Shown here: in pieces, positions 39,476-49,669 of the stretch
Numbering within the stretch: the stretch's first letter is position 1
Layout of the letters: the number at the start of each line of letters is the position of its first letter
Assembly: GCA_043228905.1 (NCBI GenBank)
Contig: JBHGNT010000006.1
Span: 8,556,001 to 8,620,000 of the forward strand
Length of the DNA stretch: 64,000 bases
From: Azolla caroliniana
Lineage: Eukaryota > Polypodiophyta
Reading direction: 5' to 3'
Program-made: the position numbers and the translations under genes
Notes under the pieces: model-generated
What the model was told of the DNA's origin: nothing
Database searches by the model: none
What the model saw: the letters and a program-made list of their open reading frames with translations, nothing else

Positions 39476-41429
39476 TTACCGAGGGGGACGCGTGGCCTCC
39501 TTCATGGCATTGTCCGTGCCGTGAGACTCGGCGAAAGGGTTGGCTGGGGTATTTCCCCGGTACGGTCGTAGTCGGAATCTATTCATTCAGCTTTTGACAA
39601 TTTCCCCGGCGAGGGTGCTGAGCTGGAACGTGCCATTAAACTCGTCAATAATCCAGAAGGGGCCGGTCCATCGAAATCGTAACTTTCCTGGCATAGCACC
39701 GAGTCACTTCTGGAAAACGAGGACCGGTTTGCCTATGGTCAGTTCTTGTTCCAATCCTTTCCGATGTCGGTCCACAAAGGCTTTCCGTTTTCGTTGGCGT
39801 TGTTCAAGTTGGGTCATGCTCGCTACTCGGTCCTCGCCAAGTTCGAGTTGTTCCAGCCTCAATTGTTCGGATTGGGCCTCGGGGAGCCGTGCTTTAACTT
39901 GAACTCGAAGACTCGAAACTTGGAACTCGATGGGCATAACGGCTTCGAGACCAAAAGCCATTCGAAAGGGGGTGGATTGAATGCTCGTTTTGAATGTAGT
40001 GCAATAAGCCCACAGTGCACTCTGGAGCTTGTCATCCCAATCGGTGCAGTTCTCGTTGACAATCTTCTTCAAGATTGTTTGGAGAATTTTGTTAGTCGAT
40101 TCTACCAATCCGTTTGTCTGCGGGTAGTATGGTGTACTTTTCTTATGTACAACCGCGTAGTGTGTCATAAGCTTGCGTATTATATGGTTTATAAAGTGCC
40201 CACCTTGGTCACTAACGAGCTCAATTGGGCATCCATAACGGCACCAGAGATGTTCGTACACGAATTTGGCCGTGGATGCTGCCGTGCTATCTCGTAAAGC
40301 CTTTGCCTCGACCCATTTTGTGCAGTAGTCCGTGGCCACCATGATATACTTATTACCGGTTTGGGCCGCGGCTGGTTTGAAGGGTCCCACAAAATTTAAC
40401 CCCCATTTTTTAAATGGTTCCAATGGAAGAATGGGTTGGTGTGGCATTCGAGCTTGTTCCATCAACTGTCCCAACCGTTGGCACAAGTCGCACTGTCAGC
40501 AGAACTTGTGGGCATCCTTTTTCGTTGTAGGCCATCATAACCCGCTCTGCCATACTTTCCTTGCCATGGACTCTCCGGCCTAGTCTCCGCTGGTGATTCC
40601 CTGGTGGGCCTCTTGGAGGATGGCCTTCTTCTCGAATTGTCAAATGGCTCGGCGCCATATTCCATCCGAGCCTTTGTGGTAGAGGATGTCGGAAACGAGA
40701 CAAAAGTTTCGGCTACGTACTGCGAGTTGTTTCCGCACATCGAGGGCCATGTGGTCGAGAGGCAAGCAAGTATTAAGGAAATGGGTCATCTCCGTGATCC
40801 ATTCATCTTCTTTGTCGTCTTGCAGCGTTGTGAGATGAAATAGGCCGGCATTGGGTAAATCATCATACGTGGACTCGGCAGGGTCTCCTGACTCGAGGCG
40901 GCTTAGGTAATCAGCGACGGCGTGTTGGACTCCAGTTCGATGCTGGATATGAAAATCAAAATCTTGTAATAGGAGCATCTATCGTGCCAGTCGACCTGTC
41001 AGGGCTTGTTTATTGACCAGGTAAAGGAGGGTCGAGTGATCAACGTGAAATGTGAATTTTCGGCCTAAGAGGTAATGCCAAAATTTACTGATGTTGTAGA
41101 TCATACCGAGGGCCTCCCACTTGGTGGTTGAATAGTTATTTTCCTCGGCCGAGAGACGTCGGCTAGCATAATACACTGGCCGATACCAATTTGGGGGTGT
41201 GCATTGCATAAGTGCGCTCCCGATGGCGATATCTGATGCGTCCAGGAAGACGTGAAAAGGTTCTGACCATATCGGGGGTTGTACAACTGGGGAATGCGAG
41301 AGCATTAATTTCAATCCTTGGTAAGACTCGTCCTCGATTGAAGTCCATTGAAAGGGGAGTCGATGCACCGCCGCGTGTAGTGTTGTCGCGAAATCGGCCA
41401 AGTGGCGTCCCACCCGGCGTGCCAAATTG
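39476..41429 (-). pseudogene. Gypsy A pol remnant: RT connection, RNase H, integrase
   Basis: Begins after the deletion with 'LADFATTLHAAVHRLPFQW', then RNase H ('FHVFLDASDIAIGSALMQ', 'TFHVDHSTLLYLV'), the integrase zinc-binding region ('CDLCQRLGQLMEQARMPHQ') and core ('MVATDYCTKWVEAKALRD', 'ELVSDQGGHFI', 'TPYYPQTNGLVESTNK'), and the C-terminal 'GKLRFRWTGPFW'. The D-D-E residues are visible. Several TAG/TGA codons stand where Gypsy B has Trp or Gln. Lacking the RT palm it cannot act alone. Confidence 0.9.
41408..41427 (-). promoter_or_regulatory. Primer-binding-site-like string of Gypsy A
   Basis: Next to the 5' LTR the minus strand reads TTTGGCACGCCGGGTGGGAC, of the TGGC-type sites used by Tat-lineage plant Gypsy elements (inference from general form). 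RT-coding sequence starts within a few bases, marking a large deletion. Confidence 0.55.
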
Positions 41430-41917
41430 TGTTAATCGTTTTGTTGGAAACACCTTCGATATGCCTACAAGCTATCAATATGAAGGGAAGTGTAACGTGA
41501 AGACTTGGGCATGGAGGCGTCGTTAGGGGAAGAAAATGGAGAGCATACCCGGAATAGAGCCTGGGTCGTATACGTAGTTGAGATCTTAGAAACGACAACA
41601 CACAGATGGAAACAACAAGAGCTAATAGATATGTATTACTGCAAACAGTTATCGATGATTACAAAAACACGGCCCACAACCGGTGACCTTACAAAGCTCT
41701 TATAACTATGAAACTACCTCGCCTAGGCTCTAGATATCTCCTCCTTTGCTGAGGTACGCAGACCTCGGTTTATATACTTTTTTCTTCATGCAGAGCCGAG
41801 TGGTCGGCTGACTATGAGGCTCGAAACTCGGCGTTTACCTAACTCTACCTTACCTACTCGCCTTACCTACCATCGTATTACATTTAATTAATTTATATTT
41901 TTGGCCTATGGACAACA
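41430..41917 (-). repeat. 5' LTR of Gypsy A
   Basis: 488 bp, the partner of 34812-35299, ending at the TATTC flank. Confidence 0.92.
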
Positions 41918-42053
41918 TATTCCTGTGTAAATGAGGCCTTTTTGCGATGCCAATGTATCATGACATGGGAAAAATATGGAGGCTCACGCTTCACACATTA
42001 TACTACACATATTGCATATAACTATAAAACTATATTATTCGCTAAATGGGAAA

Positions 42054-42489
42054 TGTTAACTCTTCGGGCCGGACAATGGCCTAACACAGGGTGTCTACGG
42101 GAGACACTTCACCAAAGGGTGTTACGGCAACCGGATTAGACTTCAACGCTTAATCCGACTTAATCAAGTTACTTATTAGGATCATCTTCATAACACGCGT
42201 AAGATATAACAATTAAGACAGAACGGCAATTAGCACAGAGATATAACAACGCTTAAGCTTTCATTAATTAACCGCTAACTATTACATTGTATCCGGGCCT
42301 TTAAATAGGTTTCCGGTCTGTATTACAAAACGGTGCCCTCCGCACCTGTTCGGGATCGGTCCAGATCCGGAACGGGGGCATATCGTTTCCGGTCCATCCG
42401 TCCACACTCATAGCTTAATTACAACCACATTCCTACTACTTAATTAGCTCTCCGTTTCCCACTCTAGACTCCTTTCCCAGCCGGTAACA
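42054..42489 (-). repeat. 3' LTR of Gypsy B
   Basis: TGTTAACTC...CGGTAACA in plus coordinates. A TATTTAAAGG/CCTTTAAATA TATA-like string lies near 42297-42307. Confidence 0.93.
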
Positions 42490-42490
42490 C

Positions 42491-42511
42491 ATGGCACGCC
42501 CGTGGGACAGT
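42491..42511 (-). promoter_or_regulatory. Conserved motif abutting the 3' LTR of Gypsy B
   Basis: The minus strand reads CTGTCCCACGGGCGTGCCA, then two bases and the LTR. The 19-mer matches Gypsy A exactly, although the neighbouring sequence and the LTRs differ. There is no polypurine tract at this junction. Confidence 0.6.
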
Positions 42512-42543
42512 ACCTTGTACGTCGAATCCACAACCGATCCTTG

Positions 42544-45308
42544 CTATTCTTCGTCCAAAATGTCCAGAATGCTCTGTTCGAGAGGCTCCAATGGTTCATC
42601 TGGAAGTGGTTGTTGTTGTTGTTGCTGTTGCTGCTCTGTTGCTGTCTGCTACGGCGGGTCCGTTGGTGGATGCTGCGGCTGCTCCTTCGGTTGTGGCGCT
42701 GACACCGGCGTCTCCGTCGTTGCTCCCTGCGTCGTGGTGGTCTCCGGTTGACTGGTTCCCGACTGGCCCTCAGCTAGCGACGGTTCCTCATCACTAAGGT
42801 TAACCGTTGTCGCTTCCCGTGCTTTTTCTTCCCGCACCCGAGACCGCTCGTAGCTTTCAAACTGGATTTGAGCGTCCAACCTATCATCGTCCAGCTGAGC
42901 TACGAGCTGCCTGACCTGTGCCAGCTGTTCATCTGCCAGGACTTGGAAGTCGTCGGCCAGCTCGTCCCGTATGGCGGTGAAGTCCTCAGAAGTCAACGTA
43001 TAACAGTCATCTCCTTCCTTCCGCCGGTTTGCCACATCCGCCCGTAGCAACTGGAGTTCCGCCGCGTTTTGTGCCCACTTTGTCCACCATTTTACGGAGC
43101 TTTCATCAATCAAGTGTTTCGTCTGATTCAGCCATGCCCGGAGGATGGACTGAATCCGGCTCGTTCCCAATTGCGATTTGGTTTCCGCCGCTTGTCGTTC
43201 CTCCTTCAGTTGTTTGATGATTTTGACGTTGTCCTCCGCCTCCGCCTTGTAATGCGTCAATTGCCTTTGATATGTGCTTTATAATTTCTGCAATACTGTT
43301 GACGCTCTCTCTTTGTCTTCCTGTTGCTGCTTCTGGAGCTCCATCCGGACCTTCTCCGCCTCTTCCAAGCGTCTTGTATTTTCCGCCCGTTCGTCGGCGA
43401 TCGCCGTCGCGGCCCGATCAACTGCCTGCTGGAGCTCGGCCATCCGTTCTTTATCCTCCGTTTCCAGCCGTTTGTAGTCCCGGTGCAGGTGCTCAGAATC
43501 ATCCGTCTTTTGCTTGAGCCGTGCGTTGATCTGACGACGGGCCCGGTCCTCACGGTCCTTCTGCTGGCGGAGCTCTTCCTTTAGCCGTTCAATCTCTATT
43601 TCCGCCGTTTTCCGCAGCTTGTCCTTTTCCTACAGCACTTTGTCTTTCTCCTCCTTTAGCCGGTCGTACGCTTGATGGCCTTTCCGGAGGCTCTCCTCTG
43701 CCCGGCGGAGGTTCTCAGCAGTCTTCTTTAATTCGGCTTCGGCCGCCGTCTTCAATTCTCGTTCACGGCAAGTTCCTCTCTCAATTCCTCTCTCAATTCC
43801 GCAAGCTCCCAAGCTTGCGCCGCATCTCTCGCCGGAATGGTTTCCGTTGCCAGGGTCTTATTGCTATGTACAGGTCATTCCGTTTCTTTATTCTGTACAC
43901 TTACCGGAGCCACCGGTGATTGGATCCGTATTTTGGCCATCTCTGTCGTGACCTGATCCAAATCTTTTTCAAGGCACCGGATTCTAGACCGGGCCGTCTC
44001 TAGTTGTTCAGTTGTGACGAGCAACCGTTCGCTTTGCGCTCTTTCTTCCGCCTCTATATACCCCACTGCTCCGGCTATCTGTTCGCCTATCCACCGGAGC
44101 CACAGGCTACCGGTGCCTTGTTGTGCTTGCACGGAGGTTTGATAGATGGGCTCACTTGTAGAGGGGTGGTCCCGCTTGGTTGCGCTGAGTTGCAGTTCCG
44201 TTTCTGCCCGTGGACCATCCTACTGTCCTGGTTCCCCTTGTGGTTCTTCTTGGCTGACTGAGGGAGGCTGCAGTGACCTTTCCGGCTCTGGCGGGATGGG
44301 ACTTGCCGGTGTTGCCGGTGGCGCCAGGGCTTCTGTTTCCGGTGCCATCTGCACCAGTTCCGGTTCCTTCCTTGGCGTGGGAGTCTCAGTATGGGGAGCC
44401 GGTGTTCCCTCCGTCTGAGGGTCCGAACGTTTCTCGGCTGTCTCAACGGTCCTTGCCGACGACCGTCGTTGGAGGTGCTCCGTAGGCTCCTCCTCTATTT
44501 CCTCCTCTTGAGCTCCGGCATTGAGTTTTGCCGCCAAGGGGTCCACTTCTCGATTCACCGGTCGGCGGAGTGTGACCTTTATGGGCCATGCCGGTGGTTC
44601 CTCCTGCGCCTCCGTTGGGCGCTTCCGGCTGCCACTTCCTGCTGCCGCCTGTTCTGCATCCGTCGCCTTTCCCTTACTGGCCTTAGAGGCCAACAACTGT
44701 TGCCGTTTGGAAGCCGTCCTTCGGGTGGCGTCCGCCACTCTTCCTCGCTTCTTGGGCTAGACGGTCTGAACGAGTGGCACCAGTAAGGTGAGCCACTGCG
44801 TTACGGCGTGCCATATCCTTCGTCCGTCTCGGCCTTCTTTGCCGTCTTTGCCTCTGACGATCTCGATCGTCGCACACAACCCGTCTGCGATCAATACTGG
44901 CCAATCCACCTTGATCCCTTCATAGGTGGCAATGATCATCCCTGCCCGGTTCTACGGCATGACAGGGGGTCTAGGGTACACGTGGCCGTATTCATGGAGC
45001 ACACGAGCAATTTCGCGGAACAACATATCTCCACCGCCCTGTGTCTGGTAGCCCTTGCTGGCTAGAGAGTACTCACCAAAATACCTGATGAGTTTCTCCG
45101 GGGTTGGATTATCGATCGTGAGTATGCCTCCCTCCGGAAGGCCTGTTAACACTCGAATCGCCTCTGCCGTTATGACCTCTGTATCGATTTCCTTGATCAC
45201 TTTGTCGGCTTCTTTGTGTGGCGGTACTTCCATCATCATCAAGAAGCCCTCGAGCCCGTGTTGCTTCAGCCATGTCTTGGCGGCTTCCGACAGCGTTTGC
45301 GGGTCCAT
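42544..45308 (-). pseudogene. Extra 3' ORF (ORF3) of Gypsy B
   Basis: Starts 'MDPQTLSEAAKTWLKQHG'. The N-terminal domain (45308 to about 44850) has 'YFGEYSLASKGYQTQGG', 'FREIARVLHEYGHV' and 'IATYEGIKVDW', aligning with Gypsy A. A basic linker (SRKRP 44619-44630) is followed by a Pro-rich stretch, a coiled coil (about 44130-43150), the conserved C-terminal domain 42835-43107 ('LQLLRADVANRRKEG') and a tail with a poly-Gln run ending 'SILDILDEE'. About 920 codons. One main frame carries in-frame stops (near 44952, 44757, 44220, 43875, 42649) and a frameshift near 43810. No known catalytic motif, signal peptide or membrane span was seen. Distant likeness to plant 'putative transposon protein' domains is possible but unverified. 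Confidence 0.8.
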
Positions 45309-45583
45309 CTCTGTGTCGGGGTCGGATTGCGGTGACGAGGATGGATGGTGATGAGAGTGGGGTTGAGAAAGAGAGAGTTCAAAAGGCGGGGGTTCTCTGT
45401 GCGCAGGTTCTCGTCTGATGATCTTGCAGCGTTTCGGTGCTTCTGTGCTCCTGGGTTCGCGAAAGTAGAGGGTCTCTACAGTGTCGTAGTGTATTTTGTA
45501 CACTACGTGAAAAACGTATATAGTATTAGATTCAATAAAAAAATGAAGAAATAGAAGAAAATAGCAAAATAAATGGAACATGC

Positions 45584-45655
45584 ATAGGGCAAGATTCGAA
45601 CCTTACACCTCCATGTTAATAATGTAATGTCTTACCATTACACTAGCATTTCATT
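45584..45655 (-). repeat. tRNA-derived SINE-like head, family 2, inside Gypsy B
   Basis: On the minus strand TAGTGTAATGG fits the RNA polymerase III A box and GGTTCGAATC the B box, at tRNA-like spacing. The stretch resembles 59808-59876. It lies between integrase and ORF3 of Gypsy B, either as an inserted SINE or as a captured tRNA-like segment. Confidence 0.5.
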
Positions 45656-45974
45656 AGTGTTAAAGCATAGATGTCCCACATAGAAAGGTAAATTCACGCT
45701 AGGATAAACATTAGAAAAACGCATAACAAAAGAAAAAGCTACACATACACATCTAGCGTGCATGATAAAAAACGCACAAGTTAGAAAAAGCATGATCACT
45801 TTAGATAAAGCATATAGTCTATCTATAGGAAAAGCATGGGGTCTATAGTTAGAGAAAAAGCATGGATTACTAAGACTTCCTCATTACTACATAAGGATGG
45901 GAAGCACAATGTAATTGGGTGTGAAATATTTGGAAATTGGATATATTTCCGAAAACACCAACCGATTAATATAA

Positions 45975-46181
45975 TCGTGGGATTCACGAAAATAATATAA
46001 TCTATACTTGTGGGATTCACAAGTTTCTTATATCTTTCTTTCAATCTAAATACATATTCTTATCTAAATATTGATTAATCGAATATAATACACTCGTGGG
46101 ATTCACGAATGTTGCCATCAAAAATTACTCTTATAATCTAAATATTGTTTTAAAATACACTAAACTCGTGGGATTCACGAG
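45975..46181. repeat. Four hairpin motifs TCGTG-GGATT-CACGA
   Basis: Copies at 45975-45989, 46009-46023 (arms TTGTG/CACAA), 46094-46108 and 46166-46180 share the loop GGATT and 5-7-bp inverted arms, spaced 34-85 bp apart in AT-rich DNA between pol and ORF3 of Gypsy B. The second copy carries matching changes on both arms, so pairing is kept. Function is unknown. Confidence 0.85.
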
Positions 46182-46510
46182 ATTACTATCTTACTTCTCT
46201 TCCTATTATTCATAACTAGCCTTAAGTTGTATTCCTCTTCCTCCTAGTCCAAATCCTCGGCGGTTCCCACCCGACTCACGCAACGATCCGGAGCCGAAAG
46301 GCACGACAACGCGCAATGGTTTTTGTCTGTGCATTCTGGCGCCTTTTTCGAGTTTGTGCATGTCGCGTACTTAAAATAGCATTATGTCCTGTGGTGGCGC
46401 TTTAAATGCCCACTACGTACCTTTTCGCTCCACACTCTTTCATCCATTCATTCCTTGCTTTTGCATGATTGTTTTTTTTTTTTTTTTCAGTTATTATTAT
46501 TATTGTGACG

Positions 46511-49500
46511 TCACATGTCCGTTGGTCCTCCCGGACCCTTACCGGCCTCATTCTCTCCGGTTCCCGGCTTACCATCTCTGCCGTCTTGGTGGTTGCCGTC
46601 GGTCCTTTGCTCAAACGGGTTCTTAGGCATCAGTCCTCTATATGCCTTTAACCGGAATCCGTTTACCCATTTGCCCAGTACTTCGCCGGCAAGTGTCCCC
46701 AACTGGTAGGACCCATTATACTCCCGTGTTAGCCAATATGGTCCGGTCCATCTAAACCTTAGTTTACCCGGCATCTTGCCCATCCGAGTTTGGAATACTA
46801 ACACTGGTTTGCCGATTGCGAACATTTTTTCGTTACCTTTCCTGTGCCGGTCGACGAATGCTTTCCGTCGTCGTTGCTCCAATTCTAAATGTAGGATGCT
46901 GGCCAACCGTTGTTCCTCCAGCTCACACAGCGCTGTCAACCTTATTGTCTCCGACTCCTTCTCATTCAGCCGTTCTCGTAGCTGGATCCGTAAGCTAGGT
47001 ACTTGAAATTCTACCGGCATGACCGCCTCGAGTCCGAACGCCAACCGGAACGGTGTTGTTCGGATGCTCGTTTTGTATGCCGTCCGGTATGCCCAAAGTG
47101 CGCTATGTAGCTTTGTGTCCCAATCCGTCCGGTTCTCGTTGACGATCTTCCGAAGGATGTTCTGGAGCGTCTTGTTTGTTGATTCCGCTAATCCGTTCGC
47201 CTGTGGATAGTAAGGTGTGCTTCGTTTGTGGACCACGGCATAGAAGGTCGTTAGGCTTTCCACTACTTGTCCGAGAAAGTGCCCCCCTTGGTCACTTATC
47301 AATTCAATGGGGCATCCGTAACGGCACCAGATGTACTCATATAGAAACTTTGCCGTTGACGCAGCGGTGTTATCCCGTAAAGCTTTGGCCTCCACCCATT
47401 TCGTGCAGTAATCCGTAGCAACGATAACGTACCGATTACCCGTCCTCATTGCCGGTGGCTTGAACGGTCCTACAAAGTCCAGCCCCCACTTTTGGAATGA
47501 CTCCAGTGGTAGTACCGGCTGGTGTGGCATACGAGCCTGCTCCGTTGGCTTGCCCATTCTCTGGCATAAGTCACATTCTTTTGCGTACCGTACCGCATCT
47601 CTTAATGTCGTTGGCCACCATAGGCCACTTTGCCATATTTTTCTGGCTGTCGCATCTCCGGCATAGTGACCTCCGGCAACTCCGCAGTGGGCTTCCCTCA
47701 GTATCAGTTCCTTTTCATCGTTGCGCACCGCCCGTCTCCATATGCCGTCAGGGCCCTTGTGGTACAGTGTGTCTTGCAATAAGTAGAAATGTCGGCTTTG
47801 TACCGCCAGGCGTTTCCGTTCATCCCGGTTCAGCTCTTCCTGAGGCAGTCCTGTGCTCAGAAACTGGTGCATATTTGTGAGCCACTTGTCTTCCTGGGCC
47901 ACTGTCTCATCTGCTGCCGTCTCCGTAGTGACTTGAAATAGCTCTGCATCCAGAAACTCATCCGGTACTCTATCACCCGTCTCTCCGGACTCCAATCGGC
48001 TTAAGTAATCTGCTACGGCATGTTGTATACTGGGTCGGTGGAATATTTCAAACTCGAACTCCTGTAACAATAAGGTCCACCGGGCCAATTTGCTGGTGAG
48101 TGACGCCTTGGACACGAGGTAAAGGAGTGCCGAATGATCTACATGGAAGGAAAACTTCCTTCCCAATAAATAGTGCCAAAACTTTGTTACACTGTAGATC
48201 ATTCCTAGAGCTTCCCGTTCCGTAGTAGAGTAGTTCCGTTTTGCTTGGGATAGCTTCCGGCTAGCATAGTACACTGGCCGGTACCACTTTGGTTCCGTAA
48301 GCTGCATCAGTACGCTTCCGATTGCAATGTCGGAGGCGTCCACGAACACGTGAAATTCTTTACTCCAGTCCGGAGGTTGTACTACCGGTGCCTGCGACAA
48401 TAGTACCTTGAGGGCCTTATACGCCCTATCCTAAGTATCGGTCCACTGGAATGGTGTCCGATGTACGGTAGCATGCAACGGTGTAGCCAGGTCGGCCAAG
48501 TATCGGAGCATCCGGCTGTGCCACCGGATCTGGCCTAAGAACCGGCTTAATCCCTTTGCCGTTGCTGGCGCCGGTGCTTCTAATATGGCTTTCATTTTGT
48601 CCAGGTCGACTGCAATACCTTCCTGGCTCATGATATGTCCTAATAAAGTTCCATTGGACACGCCAAATACACACTTTGCCGGATTCAAGCTTAGCCGGTA
48701 CGCTCTACACTTTTCTAGACAAAGACGGAGGTGCTGAAAATGGTTCTCCTCCCAGCTATAGACGGCAAAATCGTCAAGGAAAACCTGCATAAAAGCCAGT
48801 ATATATTCACCAAAGATTTCCATGATGATTCGTTGAAACGTTGCCGGTGCCGTTTTGAGTCCGAACATCATCACCACGGCCACAAACACCCCCCATTCGG
48901 TGACGAATGCCGTTTTCTCTTGGTCGTCGGGGTGCATCCGGATCTGATTATACCCGCTGAATCCGTCAAGGAAGCTATAGACCTCATGGCCGGCGACGAC
49001 ATCCAACAGTCCATCTGTGAACGGAAGTGGAAACGCATCCGTTACCGTAGCCGCATTGAGTTTTCGGTAGTCCACGCAAACTCGAATTTTTCCGTTCTTC
49101 TTCGGTACGACTACGATCGGGCTCAGTCATGTCGCTTTCTTTACCGGACGGATAAAGCCAACTCTTAGCAGTTTGTCGATTTCTTCCTTAACCTTGGCAG
49201 CATAATTGGGATTCATCCGATACCGTCTTTGCTCAAGTGCACTTGATGCTGGTATAACTGAGGGTCGAGTCCTCGCATGTCTTCGTATGACCAGGCGAAC
49301 ACATCCCGGAATTCCGTGAGAAGTGTTATCATCGTCGTTTTGTCTTCGGACTTCATCTCCTTGGCGATGTGCACCGGTTTTTCTTCGTCCGTGGTGCCTA
49401 AATTCACCTCTTCCAGTTGCGATGCTTTTACGCGTTGTGAAACGGCCATTTCCCGTTCCAACGCTTCCTGCGCTTGCCGTAACTCCCGGATTGCGTCTTT

Positions 49501-49660
49501 ATCCGGTTCTGCTTCCGCCTCTTCCGGTTGCGGTAAGTACGGTGCTACGGCTTCGGCAATGTCAATTTCGAAGAGGGGTATGATCTTCGGGTTTTCCTGC
49601 AGGTATTGAGCTTCTTCTTCATTCGCTAACCCTTCTAGCATGTTGACGCATTCCGCATAC
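46511..49660 (-). pseudogene. Gypsy B pol: RT, RNase H, integrase
   Basis: RT: 'EFRDVFAWSYEDMRGLDPQ', 'MDYRKLNAATVTDAFPLPF', 'DGFSGYNQIRMHPDDQEKT', catalytic 'VFLDDFAVYS'. RNase H: 'FHVFVDASDIAIGSVLMQ', 'REALGMIYSVTKFWHYLLG'. Integrase: 'CDLCQRMGKPTEQARMPHQ', 'VATDYCTKWVEAKALRD', 'ELISDQGGHFLG', 'TPYYPQANGLAESTNK', 'GKLRFRWTGPYW'. Catalytic Asp/Glu residues are present throughout. A frameshift near 49220 and one stop near 48431 are the only obvious breaks over about 1,000 codons, so this pol is nearly intact. No chromodomain follows the integrase. Confidence 0.95.
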
Positions 49661-49669
49661 AACGGTGTA

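Larger units (their letters stand above)
34812..41917 (-). mobile_element. Gypsy A: internally deleted Ty3/Gypsy element with extra 3' ORF
   Basis: LTRs of 488 bp (34812-35299 and 41430-41917) flank minus-strand RNase H and integrase and a long extra ORF between integrase and the 3' (left) LTR. The flanks GATTC/TATTC form a 5-bp duplication with one mismatch. The 5' side runs from the LTR through a PBS-like 18-mer straight into the RT connection region, so leader, gag, protease and most of RT are deleted. The TATA box (TATATAAA on minus, near 35150) agrees with the coding orientation. A Copia solo LTR sits at 37485-37942. Pol is related to Gypsy B along its whole remaining length. Confidence 0.9.

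Noticed and set aside
34812-41917. Gypsy A and B read as plus-strand elements, because a PBS-like string follows the left LTR on the plus strand
   Set aside because: All coding domains, the better TATA box (TATATAAA in the Gypsy A LTR) and a primer-like string at the right LTR agree with the minus strand. The left string is reported as a separate puzzle.
45584-45655. Functional tRNA gene
   Set aside because: Box motifs are present, but no full cloverleaf acceptor stem or anticodon arm could be paired, and the sequence lies inside a Gypsy element.
45975-46181. CRISPR-like array (short repeats with spacers)
   Set aside because: Only four 15-bp hairpins with irregular AT-rich spacers, in a plant retroelement and without cas genes.
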